Assembly (NCBI RefSeq): GCF_900142515.1
Contig: NZ_FRBC01000002.1
Location: forward strand, 62,001 to 126,000
Source of the DNA: Pseudoselenomonas ruminantium
GTDB taxonomy: Bacteria; Bacillota; Negativicutes; Selenomonadales; Selenomonadaceae
DNA: 64,000 nt
Reading direction: 5' to 3'
Below the pieces are notes generated by a model. The model was not told where the DNA came from. It did not search any database and saw only the letters and a program-made list of their open reading frames with translations. Of this stretch, positions 47,549 through 57,742 are shown in pieces (the stretch's first letter is position 1; each line of letters begins with the position of its first letter). The translations under genes and the position numbers were made by a program.

Positions 47549-48970
47549 TTACTCGGATTCACAGGTCAGATCTACGACTTCTCCCTTCTTTTCCTTCACG
47601 ACCACTTCGCGCTGGAATTCGAAGCATTCGTCAGCGATATCCTTATTGAGCCAGAGCAGGCAGATGAGGTTTGGAATCGCCATCAGGCCGTTCATGGTAT
47701 CAGAGAAATTCCAGACCACTTCGAGGGCTGTGGTAGCACCCACAAAGGTCACAAGACCGAAGAGGATGCGATAACCCATGATGACCGGGCGTTTCTTGAT
47801 GAGATATTCCAGTGCCTTTTCGCCATAATACTCCCAGCCCAGGATGGTGGAGAACGCAAAGAGACTCAAGGAAATCGAGATGATCAGCTTGCCGTATTCG
47901 CCAAACACCGTGCTGAAGGCGGCAATCGTGAGCTCTGCTCCGGAGAGCAGTTCCCCGGTTTCCGGATTCACCATGCCCAGCATGCCGGAGGACGCGATGA
48001 CCAGACCGGTCAGCATGCAGACAATCATGGTGTCAAAGAACGTACCAGTCATATTGACATATCCCTGACGGGAAGCATGATCCGTGCGGGCAGCCGCTGC
48101 CGCAATGGGAGCCGAGCCAAGACCTGCCTCATTGGAGAACACGCCGCGGGCCACGCCCCAGCGCATGGAGGTCAGCATGGTGGCCACAATAGAGCCGCCT
48201 ACGCCACCAGCCACAGAATCAAAAGAGAAGGCCATGCGGAACATTTCCGCCACGCCAGCAGGCACAGCCGCAAAGTTAGCTGCAATCACAATAGCCGCCG
48301 TCACAAAGTAAAAGGCTGCCATGGCCGGTACCACCACACTGGATACCTTGCCGATGCTGCGGATGCCCCGGATAAGTACCGACAACGACAGAACCATGAT
48401 CACAGCACCCGTGACATACGTGGGCACATCATAACTATGGGACAGGGCCGCCGCAATGGAATTGGCCTGCGTCATATTGCCGATGCCGAAAGAAGCCAGC
48501 ACCACAAACAGGGCAAACAGGAAAGCCAGCGTCCGGCCGATATATTTATTCTTGATGCCATACTTCATGGCGTACATGGGGCCGCCGGACATTTCCCCTA
48601 CGGAGTTGGTTTCCCGGTATTTCACGGCCAGCACCGACTCAGCATATTTGGTGGACAGGCCGAAAGCGGCACTGATCCACATCCAGACCAGAGCACCGGG
48701 GCCGCCTAATACCATAGCGGTAGCCACACCGACAATGTTACCGGTACCCACGGTAGCCGAAAGCGCCGTCATCAATGACTGGAAGGGCGAGATATCCCCT
48801 TCATGTTCATTCCGATGACGGAAAATCATGCGAATGGCATAAACCAGATTCCGCCAGGGCAAAAATTTCAATCTCACGGTCAGGAACACCCCTGTTCCCA
48901 CCAGAAGGGCCAGCATCACAGGCCCCCAAACAAAGTTATTGATGTCAGCCATTAAAGTTGCAAAGTCCAT
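47549..48970 (-). CDS. Sodium:alanine/glycine symporter (AGCS family)
   Basis: 473 residues with about ten membrane spans. Family signatures: FQSLMTALSATVGTGNIVGV near residue 62, GGPMYAMKYGIKNKYIGRTL, and RGVFSNEAGLGSAPIAAAAA (residues about 275-294). It imports small neutral amino acids with sodium. The C-terminal tail (KEKKGEVVDLTCESE) is cytoplasmic. It has its own promoter downstream of purD and a hairpin in its leader. Confidence 0.92.
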   Translation of the reverse strand: MDFATLMADINNFVWGPVMLALLVGTGVFLTVRLKFLPWRNLVYAIRMIFRHRNEHEGDISPFQSLMTALSATVGTGNIVGVATAMVLGGPGALVWMWISAAFGLSTKYAESVLAVKYRETNSVGEMSGGPMYAMKYGIKNKYIGRTLAFLFALFVVLASFGIGNMTQANSIAAALSHSYDVPTYVTGAVIMVLSLSVLIRGIRSIGKVSSVVVPAMAAFYFVTAAIVIAANFAAVPAGVAEMFRMAFSFDSVAGGVGGSIVATMLTSMRWGVARGVFSNEAGLGSAPIAAAAARTDHASRQGYVNMTGTFFDTMIVCMLTGLVIASSGMLGMVNPETGELLSGAELTIAAFSTVFGEYGKLIISISLSLFAFSTILGWEYYGEKALEYLIKKRPVIMGYRILFGLVTFVGATTALEVVWNFSDTMNGLMAIPNLICLLWLNKDIADECFEFQREVVVKEKKGEVVDLTCESE

Positions 48971-49008
48971 ATTCTCACATCCCTTTTTTTAACATATAAC
49001 ATAAGAAA

Positions 49009-49037
49009 ACTCTTCTGCTATGAATCCCGCAGAAGAG
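49009..49037 (-). terminator. Stem-loop with T-tract in the symporter leader
   Basis: CTCTTCTGC / GCAGAAGAG, followed by TTTTCTT on the minus strand. It lies after the promoter at 49065-49093 and so in the symporter mRNA leader. It may end purD transcripts, attenuate the symporter, or both. Confidence 0.7.
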
Positions 49038-49064
49038 CGTCCTTCGTTGACGTCTATGTGTAGT

Positions 49065-49093
49065 ATTATAATAGACTTGCATTAAGTTGTAAA
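49065..49093 (-). promoter_or_regulatory. Promoter of the AGCS symporter gene
   Basis: TTTACA (49093-49088), 17 nt, TATAAT (49070-49065) on the minus strand. A transcript from here meets the stem-loop at 49009-49037 about 20 nt later. Confidence 0.75.
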
Positions 49094-49110
49094 TAAAAAA
49101 TTATGTATAC

Positions 49111-50382
49111 TTAACGCTCCAAAGCCCTATGGGCAATATCCTTGCGATAGAAGGCATCCTTGAAGGAGATTTTCGCTACGCCGGCATAGGCCTTGTCCAC
49201 AGCCGCCCGCACCGTATCTGCCTTGGCCACTACGCCCAGCACACGGCCACCGTCCGTGACAATCTGCCCATCCTTATGCGCTGTGCCCGCATGGAAAATC
49301 AATGCACCGGCAGCCTTGGCCTCATCCAGACCAGTAATGGCGTCGCCCTTGTTGTAGGCCTTGGGATAACCGCCAGCGGCCATAACCACGCAGACGGCAG
49401 CTTCTTTCGACCACTCAATATCATGGCCAGCCAAAGTACCATCAGCGCAGGCCAGCATGATATCCACCAAATCGCTGTTCAGCAGCGGCAGTACCACCTG
49501 AGTTTCGGGGTCGCCAAAGCGGGCGTTGAATTCCACCACTTTGGGGCCTTCTACCGTAATCATCAGGCCAGCATAGAGACAGCCTTTGTAGGGCTTGCCT
49601 TCCTGCTCCATGGCCTTGATGGTCGGCACGAGAATCTTATCATAAGCCTCCTGCACCATTTTATCCGTCATGACCGGCGCCGGTGCATAGGTGCCCATGC
49701 CGCCAGTGTTAGGGCCCTTGTCCCCATCATAAGCACGTTTGTGGTCCTGCGAGCTGATCATGGGGCAGATGGTCTTGCCATCGGTAAAGCAGAGAAGCGA
49801 CGCCTCCTCACCTTCCATAAATTCCTCGATAACCACGCGGGAACCAGCATTGCCGAACTCCTTGTCTTCCATGATATCCGCGATGGCCTGCAAGGCTTCC
49901 TCTTCCGACATGGCCACGATAACACCCTTGCCTGCAGCGAGACCATCCGCCTTGATGACGATAGGAGCCCCTTCCTGACGAATGTACTCCCGGGCCGCAT
50001 CTGCCTCAGTGAACACTTCGTACTTGGCTGTGGGAATCCCATATTTTTTCATCAGGGATTTGGAGAAAGCCTTGGAACCTTCAATCTGGGCAGCTGCCTG
50101 CGTGGGGCCAAAGGCCTTGATGCCAGCCGCCGTCACGGCATCCACGAGCCCATTGGTCAGCGGCACTTCCGGGCCGACGACCACAAGGCCGATGCCATGT
50201 TTCTGCGCAAAGGCCACAATGGCTTCATTATCCGTAATGGCAATGCCTTCCACGCACATAGCCACATCAGCCATGCCGGGATTGCCCGGCAGAGCATAGA
50301 TTTTTTCCGCTTTGGGTGACTGGGAAAGTTTCCACGCTAAGGTATGTTCCCGGCCGCCGCTGCCGATTACTAAGATATTCAT
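49111..50382 (-). CDS. purD: Phosphoribosylamine-glycine ligase
   Basis: 423 residues, normal length. It starts MNILVIGSGGREHTLAWKL, the PurD N-terminal signature. The ATP-grasp core includes IKADGLAAGKGVIVAMS and EFNARFGDPETQ (residues about 290-301). It joins glycine to 5-phosphoribosylamine, the second step of purine synthesis. It is the last gene of the pur run, 11 bp after purH'. Confidence 0.96.
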   Translation of the reverse strand: MNILVIGSGGREHTLAWKLSQSPKAEKIYALPGNPGMADVAMCVEGIAITDNEAIVAFAQKHGIGLVVVGPEVPLTNGLVDAVTAAGIKAFGPTQAAAQIEGSKAFSKSLMKKYGIPTAKYEVFTEADAAREYIRQEGAPIVIKADGLAAGKGVIVAMSEEEALQAIADIMEDKEFGNAGSRVVIEEFMEGEEASLLCFTDGKTICPMISSQDHKRAYDGDKGPNTGGMGTYAPAPVMTDKMVQEAYDKILVPTIKAMEQEGKPYKGCLYAGLMITVEGPKVVEFNARFGDPETQVVLPLLNSDLVDIMLACADGTLAGHDIEWSKEAAVCVVMAAGGYPKAYNKGDAITGLDEAKAAGALIFHAGTAHKDGQIVTDGGRVLGVVAKADTVRAAVDKAYAGVAKISFKDAFYRKDIAHRALER

Positions 50383-50393
50383 ACGCTCGCCCC

Positions 50394-50987
50394 TTATTTT
50401 GTCAACTGCTTGGCCAGATAGTCCTGAATCATCGTGTCATAAGCCGCCGTATGGGCAAAGGCTTCCTGGGCCAGCTCCATGCGGGTACGGTCATTCACAC
50501 CGCCATTTTCCTTGATTTGCGCGATTACTTCGTCATATTTGGCAGGATTGGTGACGATGGTGACGAACTTGAAGTTCTTGGCCGAAGCACGCACCATGGC
50601 CGGGCCGCCGATATCGATGTTCTCAATGGCTTCTGCCAGCGTCACATCGGGCTTGGCAATGGTTTCCTTGAAGGGATAGAGATTGACAGCCACGAGGTCA
50701 ATGCCCTTGATGCCATGCTTTTCCATCTGCGCCACATGTTCCTCATTGTCCCGCACAGCGAGGATGCCGCCGTGGATATAGGGATTCAAGGTCTTTACGC
50801 GGCCGTCCATGATTTCGGGGAAGCCCGTCACATCGCTGACATAGGTCACAGGGATACCAGCCTCTTTGATGGCCTTCATGGTACCGCCCGTGGAGATGAT
50901 TTCCACCCCAGCTTCATGGAGCTGGCGGGCGAACTCAACTACGCCTTCTTTATTGGATACGCTAATCAGGGCACGCTTAATCTGCAT
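50394..50987 (-). CDS. purH: IMP cyclohydrolase (N-terminal half of PurH only)
   Basis: 197 residues, against about 510 for the usual bifunctional PurH. It has the MGS-like cyclohydrolase domain: [55 protein letters not shown], and [18 protein letters not shown]. It then ends after [15 protein letters not shown], exactly where the AICAR transformylase domain would begin. A normal stop and purD 11 bp away show no broken remainder. The formyltransferase step must be encoded elsewhere, as a separate transformylase or a PurP-type enzyme. Confidence 0.93.
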   Translation of the reverse strand: MQIKRALISVSNKEGVVEFARQLHEAGVEIISTGGTMKAIKEAGIPVTYVSDVTGFPEIMDGRVKTLNPYIHGGILAVRDNEEHVAQMEKHGIKGIDLVAVNLYPFKETIAKPDVTLAEAIENIDIGGPAMVRASAKNFKFVTIVTNPAKYDEVIAQIKENGGVNDRTRMELAQEAFAHTAAYDTMIQDYLAKQLTK

Positions 50988-51010
50988 TATATCTTTTCTC
51001 CTTCAGCTTC

Positions 51011-51628
51011 TCATTCTAAAATCGTCACTTTGCGGCCATCTACCTGCAATTTACCTTCGCAGTAGAGCCGGATACATTCGGGATAAATCCGGTGTTCCTC
51101 TTTGAGCACCCGGGCGCCCAGAGTTTCTTCCGTATCATCATCCAGCACTGGCACTGCCGCCTGCATGATGATGGGGCCGGAATCCGTGCCTTCATCGACG
51201 AAATGCACGGTACAGCCGCTGACCTTCACGCCGTAGGCCAACACATCCCGATGTGCATGCGCCCCCGGGAAGCTGGGCAGCAAGGCCGGATGGATATTCA
51301 TGATGCGCCCGGCAAAATGGCCCACGAAATACGGCGTCAGGATACGCATGAAGCCTGCCAGCACCACGAGAGTGACACCAGCGGCTTCGAGCTTTTCAAT
51401 CAAGGCCTTTTCAAAGGGCTCACGACCATCAAACTGCTTGCGGTCAACGCATACTGCCTCGATGCCGGCCTTTCTGGCCCGTTCCAACGCGTATGCTTCC
51501 TTATCCGTCAGCACGATGGCGATTTCGGCCAGAACCTTGCCCACCTTAATGGCATCGATAATAGACTGCAAATCCGTGCCGCGGCCGGAACAAAGAACAC
51601 CTAATTTTTCCTTAGCCAACGAACACAC
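51011..51628 (-). CDS. purN: Phosphoribosylglycinamide formyltransferase
   Basis: About 205 residues. Signatures: [20 protein letters not shown], the formyl-transfer motif [20 protein letters not shown] and the catalytic aspartate in [12 protein letters not shown]. The start is GTG 51628 or a TTG 12 nt later. Both overlap the end of purM, so translation is coupled. Confidence 0.95.
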   Translation of the reverse strand: MCSLAKEKLGVLCSGRGTDLQSIIDAIKVGKVLAEIAIVLTDKEAYALERARKAGIEAVCVDRKQFDGREPFEKALIEKLEAAGVTLVVLAGFMRILTPYFVGHFAGRIMNIHPALLPSFPGAHAHRDVLAYGVKVSGCTVHFVDEGTDSGPIIMQAAVPVLDDDTEETLGARVLKEEHRIYPECIRLYCEGKLQVDGRKVTILE

Positions 51629-52664
51629 CGCCCTGCAACGTTACATCATGATTACCTTTGACCACCTTGCCGATTTCATAGACCGTCTCATCAGCAGACT
51701 GCAGATGTGCCTTGACGGCTTCTGCTTCTTCCGCAGACACAATCAGGATCATGCCGATACCCATATTGAAGGTGCGGTACATTTCCGGCCAGTCCACATT
51801 GCCCCACTGCTGCAAGAGACGGAAGATGGCAGGCATTTCCCATTTGCTCGTGTCGATTTCCACAGCCAAATCTTCCGGCAGGGCACGGGGAATATTCTCA
51901 TAGAAACCGCCGCCCGTGATATGCACCATGCCGTGGATGTCAAATTTCTCAATCAGGGGCAGGCAGGATTTCGGATAAAGCCGGGTCGGCGTCAGAAGTT
52001 CCTCGCCAATGGTCTTGCCCAGCTCTTCCATGTATTCGTCGCCTTTGAAGCCCTTGTGGTCAAAGACAATGCGGCGCACGAGGGAATAGCCGTTGGAATG
52101 CACGCCGGAGGACGGCAGACCGAGAATCACATCGCCCTCTTTTACCTTGGCACTGGTAATCAGCTTGCTCTTTTCCACCACACCTACAGCAAAGCCGGCG
52201 ATATCATACTCCCCTTCCGGGTAGAAGCCGTTCATCTCCGCCGTCTCGCCGCCAATCAAAGCACAGCCGGACTCCTTGCAGGCACCAGCCACGCCAGTCA
52301 CCACATCAGCCACCTGTTCCGGCAGCAATTTGCCCACGGCCAGATAATCCAGGAAGAACAGGGGTTCCGCCCCCTGCACCAGAATATCGTTGACGCACAT
52401 GGCCACGGCGTCCTGACCGATGGTATCATGCTTGTCCAGCATGAAGGCCAGCTTGAGCTTCGTGCCCACGCCGTCGGTGCCAGAAACCAGCACCGGCTCC
52501 TTGTACTTGCCGCTGTTCAGGGCAAAGAGGCCGCCAAAGCCGCCCAAATCCCCAAGCACTTCCGGGCGGTAGGTAGCCCGGACGCTGTTCTTGATGAGCT
52601 CTACAGAACGGTTGCCCGCATCAATATCCACACCGGCATCTTTATAGGTAAGTTTTTCCGTCAT
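51612..52664 (-). CDS. purM: Phosphoribosylformylglycinamidine cyclo-ligase (AIR synthetase)
   Basis: 350 residues from ATG 52664. It carries [56 protein letters not shown] and the C-terminal [17 protein letters not shown]. It closes the imidazole ring in the fifth step of purine synthesis. It follows purF by 21 bp. Confidence 0.96.
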   Translation of the reverse strand: MTEKLTYKDAGVDIDAGNRSVELIKNSVRATYRPEVLGDLGGFGGLFALNSGKYKEPVLVSGTDGVGTKLKLAFMLDKHDTIGQDAVAMCVNDILVQGAEPLFFLDYLAVGKLLPEQVADVVTGVAGACKESGCALIGGETAEMNGFYPEGEYDIAGFAVGVVEKSKLITSAKVKEGDVILGLPSSGVHSNGYSLVRRIVFDHKGFKGDEYMEELGKTIGEELLTPTRLYPKSCLPLIEKFDIHGMVHITGGGFYENIPRALPEDLAVEIDTSKWEMPAIFRLLQQWGNVDWPEMYRTFNMGIGMILIVSAEEAEAVKAHLQSADETVYEIGKVVKGNHDVTLQGGVFVG

Positions 52665-52685
52665 GTTCCTCTTGTTCCTCACTTT

Positions 52686-54128
52686 TTACTTTGCCTTGGG
52701 TTGTTCAAACACGTATTTGCTGTCGCCAGCCGGCTTTTCCCCTTCAGCGATAGGATAAGCACTGTTGAAGCAGGCGTAGCACATATCGTCCGCATTGACT
52801 GCCGATACGCAGGATTTCAGGCCTTCCAGCGACAGGAAGTGCAGGCTGTCCGCACCGATGAACTGGCGGATTTCCTCCACGCTCTTGGTGGCGGCAATCA
52901 GTTCCTTGCGCACGGAAGTGTCGATGCCGTAATAGCAGGGATAGCCAATCGGCGGGCTGCTGATGCACATATGCACTTCTTTGGCCCCGGCCTGCCGCAG
53001 CATCTTGACAATCTTGCCGCTGGTGGTGCCGCGCACGATGGAGTCATCCACCATGATGACCGACTTTCCTTCCACCACGGAGCGGATGGCGTTGAGCTTG
53101 AGCTTCACGCTGGTATCGCGCTTCTTCTGGGTGGGCTGGATGAAGGTACGGCCAATGTAGCGGTTCTTGATGAGCCCTTCCACAAAGGGAATCCCGGACT
53201 CATAAGCAAAACCCGTAGCCGCCGTGGTACCGGAGTCCGGCACGGAAATCACGATATCACCCTTGAAGCCGGACTCTCTGGCCAGCACCCGGCCCATCAT
53301 AAAACGGGCGTCATGGACGCTCTGACCGTCAATCACCGAATCCGGACGGGCAAAGTAAATGTATTCGAAAATGCAGGAAGCCTTCTTCTCATCCATGGCA
53401 AACGGATAGGATTTTACCCCATTATCATCGATAACCACCATCTCGCCCGGCGCAATATCCCGGACGAACTCGGCACCAGCCACATCAAGGCCGCAGCTTT
53501 CCGAAGACAGGATATAGCTGCCTTCTTCCGTCTTGCCCAGGCATAAGGGGCGGAAGCCTTGCGGGTCACGGGCACCGATAAGCTTGTCCTCCGTCATGAT
53601 GGTCAGGCAGTAGGCACCCTTGATTTTCTTCAGGCTCTCGATGATTTTTTCCTCAACGGTTTCCTTGCGGGAACGGGCAATAAGGTTCACGAACACTTCA
53701 GAGTCAATGGAAGTCTGGAAAATCGTGCCCTGCTGCTCCAAGTCATGGCGAATTTCGGCCGCATTGGTCAGGTTGCCGTTATGGGCCAGTGCAATCTTGC
53801 CGCCTGCATAATTGACCATCAAAGGCTGGGTGTTGCACAGGAGGCTCGACCCCGTGGTGGAATAGCGTACATGGCCGATGGCAATGCACTGATTTTCCAT
53901 ATGGGGCACCTGATGGCGGAACACCTCATTGACAAGGCCCATGCCTCTGGTCACGTCCATCCAGGCACCATCCGTCAGGGCGATGCCCGCACTTTCCTGC
54001 CCGCGGTGCTGCAAGGCATAGAGCCCCAGATAGGTCAGCCCGGACACATCCTCGGTGCGGGAGAACACTCCGTAAACACCGCACTCCTCTTTCCATTTCG
54101 GTTCTAAGTTATAGCCATTTTCATACAT
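52686..54128 (-). CDS. purF: Amidophosphoribosyltransferase
   Basis: 480 residues. A 16-residue propeptide precedes the glutaminase nucleophile in EECGVYGVFS. The phosphoribosyltransferase motif is VIMVDDSIVRGTTSG. The C-terminal cysteines (KSCVSAVNADDMCYACFNSA) match the iron-sulfur type known from Bacillus. It is the committed enzyme of purine synthesis and normally subject to nucleotide feedback. Confidence 0.96.
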   Translation of the reverse strand: MYENGYNLEPKWKEECGVYGVFSRTEDVSGLTYLGLYALQHRGQESAGIALTDGAWMDVTRGMGLVNEVFRHQVPHMENQCIAIGHVRYSTTGSSLLCNTQPLMVNYAGGKIALAHNGNLTNAAEIRHDLEQQGTIFQTSIDSEVFVNLIARSRKETVEEKIIESLKKIKGAYCLTIMTEDKLIGARDPQGFRPLCLGKTEEGSYILSSESCGLDVAGAEFVRDIAPGEMVVIDDNGVKSYPFAMDEKKASCIFEYIYFARPDSVIDGQSVHDARFMMGRVLARESGFKGDIVISVPDSGTTAATGFAYESGIPFVEGLIKNRYIGRTFIQPTQKKRDTSVKLKLNAIRSVVEGKSVIMVDDSIVRGTTSGKIVKMLRQAGAKEVHMCISSPPIGYPCYYGIDTSVRKELIAATKSVEEIRQFIGADSLHFLSLEGLKSCVSAVNADDMCYACFNSAYPIAEGEKPAGDSKYVFEQPKAK

Positions 54129-54194
54129 GGTTATGTTTATCTCTCACTTTTATCTCTAATTCGCACAAGAAAAGCAGTCCGCAAAGCGCGCAGG

Positions 54195-54680
54195 TCAAAG
54201 CTGCGCAGCAACGCGGGCTGCCTTCTTCTCCACATCTTCTACCATCTTCTCGCGGTAAGCCGCAAGCTTGCCAGCCAGTTCCTGATTGGACACGGCAAAA
54301 ATCTGCACGGCAAAAATCGCCGCGTTCTTCGCGCCGTTGATGGCCATAGTAGCCACAGGAACCCCCGATGGCATCTGTACCGTGCTCAGCAGGGCATCCA
54401 TACCATTCAAAGCCGTAGCATTGATGGGCACACCAATAACCGGCAGAGTAGTATAGCTGGCCACCACACCTGCCAAATGCGCAGCCGCACCTGCCGCCAC
54501 GATAAATACACCAATGCCCTTCTCCGGTGCAGACAGTACAAACTCACGCACCTTGGCCGGCGTACGATGTGCAGACGCCACCACGACCTCAGCCTCGATG
54601 CCAAACTGCTTCAAAATATCCGCCGCCGGCTTCAGGATCGGCCAATCCGAATCGCTGCCCATAATGATTGCTGCTTTCAT
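54195..54680 (-). CDS. purE: N5-carboxyaminoimidazole ribonucleotide mutase
   Basis: 161 residues, class I PurE. Signatures: [47 protein letters not shown], and [20 protein letters not shown]. No purK is next to it in this window. Confidence 0.95.
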   Translation of the reverse strand: MKAAIIMGSDSDWPILKPAADILKQFGIEAEVVVASAHRTPAKVREFVLSAPEKGIGVFIVAAGAAAHLAGVVASYTTLPVIGVPINATALNGMDALLSTVQMPSGVPVATMAINGAKNAAIFAVQIFAVSNQELAGKLAAYREKMVEDVEKKAARVAAQL

Positions 54681-54717
54681 TAAAATACTTGCTCCTTTCC
54701 TAAAATACTGCTTGTAT

Positions 54718-54766
54718 AACCTCTTCCGTCACGCTTCGCGTGCCACCTTCCCCAAAGGGGAAGGCT
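54718..54766. repeat. REP-like double hairpin between purE and purC
   Basis: CACGC-ttc-GCGTG followed by CCTTCCCC-aaa-GGGGAAGG. Such paired short palindromes occur as dispersed repeats in many Firmicutes genomes. It splits purC from the rest of the run and could reduce or protect transcripts. No other copy is in this window. Confidence 0.55.
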
Positions 54767-54830
54767 CCGGAATACCTCGAAACAATAAAGCGAACCCGTA
54801 GCCCAGCGCCAAAGAAAAGGACGGCCTAGC

Positions 54831-55700
54831 TTATAATTCTTTACCAGTAAGAAGCGTATACGCTTCTTTGTATTTAGCAATCGTCTTATCAATAACATCC
54901 TGCGGCAAATTGAAGTCGCTGTCCGGATTAGCCTTCAGCCAATCACGCACGAACTGCTTGTCATAGGACGGCTGACTCTTGCCTGCCTCATAACCTTCCA
55001 GCGGCCAGAAACGGGAGCTGTCCGGCGTCAATACCTCATCACCCAGTACGATATTGCCTTCTTCATCCACACCGAACTCAAACTTCGTATCAGCAATGAT
55101 GATGCCCTTGGTCAATGCATACTCAGCGCACTTCTTGTAGATGGCAATAGTGTAATCGCGAATCTTTTCCGCGTATTCCATGCCATGACCCGGGAATTCC
55201 TTTTCCAAAACCTTAGCGCCCTGTTCCAGGGAGACGTTCTCATCGTGGTCGCCCAGTTCAGCCTTGGTGCTCGGCGTGAAAATCGGTTCCGGCAGTTTCT
55301 GGGATTCCTGCAGGCCTTCCGGCAGCTTGATACCGCAGATAGTGCCGTTTTCCTTGTAGCTTTCCCAGCCGCTGCCCGTGATGTAGCCACGCACGATGCA
55401 TTCCATCGGAATCATGTGCAGCTTCTTGCACTTCATGCTGCTCCCGAGGAACTCTTCCTGCTGGAAGAACTCCGGCATATCGGCATTGTCCACCGACAGC
55501 ATATGGTTCGGAATGATGTCCTTCGTGAAATCAAACCAGAACTTGGACATCTGGGTAAGCACTGCGCCCTTATCCGTGATCTTGTTCTTCAGTATGTGGT
55601 CAAAAGCCGAAATACGGTCTGTTGCCACCATAATGATGCTGTCATCAGCCTCATAGACTTCACGAACTTTACCGGATTTGAAAGGTTTGTAGGTTTTCAT
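54831..55700 (-). CDS. purC: SAICAR synthetase
   Basis: 289 residues, the longer PurC form. Signatures: KSGKVREVYEADDSIIMVAT, DRISAFDHILKNKITDKGAV, IPMECIVRGYITGSGWESY and LGDEVLTPDSSRFWP. It is the first gene of the run, with its own promoter. It adds aspartate to CAIR. Confidence 0.96.
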   Translation of the reverse strand: MKTYKPFKSGKVREVYEADDSIIMVATDRISAFDHILKNKITDKGAVLTQMSKFWFDFTKDIIPNHMLSVDNADMPEFFQQEEFLGSSMKCKKLHMIPMECIVRGYITGSGWESYKENGTICGIKLPEGLQESQKLPEPIFTPSTKAELGDHDENVSLEQGAKVLEKEFPGHGMEYAEKIRDYTIAIYKKCAEYALTKGIIIADTKFEFGVDEEGNIVLGDEVLTPDSSRFWPLEGYEAGKSQPSYDKQFVRDWLKANPDSDFNLPQDVIDKTIAKYKEAYTLLTGKEL

Positions 55701-55770
55701 GGATTTTATCGTCTCCCATAAAAATATAAAGATGTTGCGGAACTTTGAAAAGTTCCCTTCCGACTATTCC

Positions 55771-55799
55771 ATAATAACGAGATTTTTTTGACCTGTCAA
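55771..55799 (-). promoter_or_regulatory. Promoter of the purine gene run
   Basis: TTGACA (55799-55794), 17 nt, TATTAT (55776-55771) on the minus strand, about 70 nt before purC. I see no purine riboswitch fold in the short leader. The rest of 55701-55944 is the divergent control region of purC and the fic gene. Confidence 0.75.
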
Positions 55800-55944
55800 T
55801 GATTTTTAGGACATGTGTCCTTGATTTATGTTTTGCTTGTTTGTCGTGAAATCTATGCTATAATTTATACAACCTCAATTTTCGCGATTTTTGAGGTTGA
55901 AAAATTTTATCTCCTCAAAAATAAAACTTTTGGAGGGTTTAATC

Positions 55945-57144
55945 ATGGATTATGAATCACTGCATCATATATATTACAAACGCAACCAGGAATGGGAAGA
56001 CACCTATCAGCAAAGGCTAAACAGTCCTTCCGCCCGAAAGCTCTCTCTGTCCATCAAGCAATATGGCCGCTCCCGCAGCAATCCTGCCTTCTTTTGCTAT
56101 ACAGAGGAAATCGCTGTCCTGCAGGATAAGATCATGAGCGCCTTCCGCAGCTTCTTTGACATTGCCCATAAGCTTCCAGCCTTTGCCATGCCTCATTATC
56201 TGCGTGCCAGTCTCATTGAAGAGATAAAATCCACCAACGACATCGAGGGCGTCCGCAGCACCCGCAAAGAAATACTGACTGCCCTGAATCTCCCAACTTC
56301 TGCCCGCAGCAATTACCGCTTAGGCAGTCTGGTAGACAAATACGAACAAATCATCCGTGGCGAACAGCTGGTACTGAACTGCAGTCCGGACATCCGCCAG
56401 CTTTTCGATGAACTGATGGCTGATGAAATCAACCGGGACAATCCTCACAATCTCCCCGACGGCAAAATCTTCCGCCAAAGCAGTGTGGATGTCGTATCCG
56501 CTTCCCAAAAGACTGTTCATCGTGGCATTTTCCCCGAAGATGAAATCATCTGTCATATGGATACAGCCTTGGCAATTCTGAACGACCACACCATTCCCAT
56601 ATTTATCCGGGTGGCCATCTTCCATTACTTTTTCGGTTATATTCATCCCTTCTATGACGGCAATGGCCGCCTCTCCCGCTTCATCACGGCCTATTTTCTT
56701 GCCCAAAAGCTGCATCCGGCCGTTGCCCTGCAACTTTCCGTGCTATTAAAATCCCAGCGAAAAAAATACTATGAACTTTTTACCATTACCGACTCTGACA
56801 TCAACCGCGGCGACCTGACCCCCTTTATCATCGGCATGCTGGAATTCACACAAACTGCTATCATCCATACCACCAACAGCCTGCAGGATAAATACCAGCG
56901 CTATTGCGAAGCTACTGCCCAGCTGTCTCTGCTTGGTCTTACCAACAAGACTACACTTTCCCTCTGTGACCTGCTGCTGCAGGCCACCATCTTCGCTCCT
57001 AACGGCATTGCCATGACGGATATTACCCAAACCCTGCATAAAAGCGAAAACACCATCTATACCCACCTAAAAAAACTGCCTGCCGACTTGTTGATTGTCG
57101 ACAGACAGGAAAAAACACATTATTATCGTTTGAAACTCGAATAA
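55945..57144 (+). CDS. Fic-family protein (probable AMP-transferase) with N-terminal inhibitory motif
   Basis: The start is ATG 55945 behind GGAGGG; 399 residues. The Fic active site HPFYDGNGRLSR is complete (residues about 234-245), including histidine and the Asp/Gly/Asn/Gly/Arg set. The inhibitory motif STNDIEGVRS lies N-terminal (about residues 92-101), typical of class II Fic proteins that hold themselves inactive. A C-terminal winged helix (GIAMTDITQTLHKSENTIYT) suggests DNA binding. Fic enzymes transfer AMP from ATP to target proteins. No separate antitoxin gene is adjacent. It is divergent from purC. Confidence 0.92.
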   Translation: MDYESLHHIYYKRNQEWEDTYQQRLNSPSARKLSLSIKQYGRSRSNPAFFCYTEEIAVLQDKIMSAFRSFFDIAHKLPAFAMPHYLRASLIEEIKSTNDIEGVRSTRKEILTALNLPTSARSNYRLGSLVDKYEQIIRGEQLVLNCSPDIRQLFDELMADEINRDNPHNLPDGKIFRQSSVDVVSASQKTVHRGIFPEDEIICHMDTALAILNDHTIPIFIRVAIFHYFFGYIHPFYDGNGRLSRFITAYFLAQKLHPAVALQLSVLLKSQRKKYYELFTITDSDINRGDLTPFIIGMLEFTQTAIIHTTNSLQDKYQRYCEATAQLSLLGLTNKTTLSLCDLLLQATIFAPNGIAMTDITQTLHKSENTIYTHLKKLPADLLIVDRQEKTHYYRLKLE

Positions 57145-57229
57145 GGCGAATGAGAAATCTTTTTTCATCTTCATACTTTTAACATTTACTCAGGAGTGTG
57201 CATTACCAATTCTATTTCTTTGAACCTGC

Positions 57230-57742
57230 TTACCTTTTGTAATAGGCTACATTGTTAATGACTATTCTAGGAGTTTGCGTACCATCGGAAAAAGTTTCAT
57301 TTCCCGCCTCTGGACTTATTTGCACGCTAACCCTCAATTTACGCGCCCCTTCTGCTTCGTCCAAATACAAGTCAGTACCAAAATTACTGCCACCACCGGC
57401 CACTTCGCCAACATCAAGTATACGACAGCCATTGAAGTAATTATTCTTGACGCTTATACATGTACCCTTTTTATTATACCAATCCCCTTGCATCTGCCTT
57501 ACTACCATTTTAAAACTATTCTTAGTTTCCGGCGCTGGAGACATTATTGGGCGAAAGAAGTGTTTTCCCCCTTGCGAACAGTTTTCTTTGCCCTTGCCTT
57601 CTGCTATCAATTCTCTATCATTATATTGAACATCGCATTTTGTACATACCAAAGTTGCTGCACTTGCAACAGCTCCCCCAGAAATAGATATAACACCTAA
57701 TAGTAACATGACGTTCATAAAAATACATACCACGCTCTTCAT
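57230..57742 (-). CDS. Secreted protein of unknown function
   Basis: 170 residues. AGGAGG lies 9 nt before ATG 57742. The signal peptide is VCIFMNVMLLLGVISISGGA. The mature part begins with a CTKC pair and a third cysteine about 25 residues on (KENCSQGG), possibly a small metal site. The rest is polar beta-type sequence (GGGSNFGTDLYLDEAEGARK). No family is recognised. 57743-57952 holds the divergent control regions of this gene and the next; no gene is seen there. Confidence 0.6.
   Translation of the reverse strand: MKSVVCIFMNVMLLLGVISISGGAVASAATLVCTKCDVQYNDRELIAEGKGKENCSQGGKHFFRPIMSPAPETKNSFKMVVRQMQGDWYNKKGTCISVKNNYFNGCRILDVGEVAGGGSNFGTDLYLDEAEGARKLRVSVQISPEAGNETFSDGTQTPRIVINNVAYYKR

Noticed and set aside
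54718..54766. Considered as a purine riboswitch or rho-independent terminator in the pur run
   Set aside because: It is a simple double hairpin without T-tract or riboswitch core and resembles dispersed REP-like repeats; it also lies after purC, not before it.
55945..57144. Fic protein considered as a toxin with separate FicA-type antitoxin
   Set aside because: The inhibitory S/TxxxEG motif is in the same polypeptide (STNDIEG) and no small antitoxin gene is adjacent.
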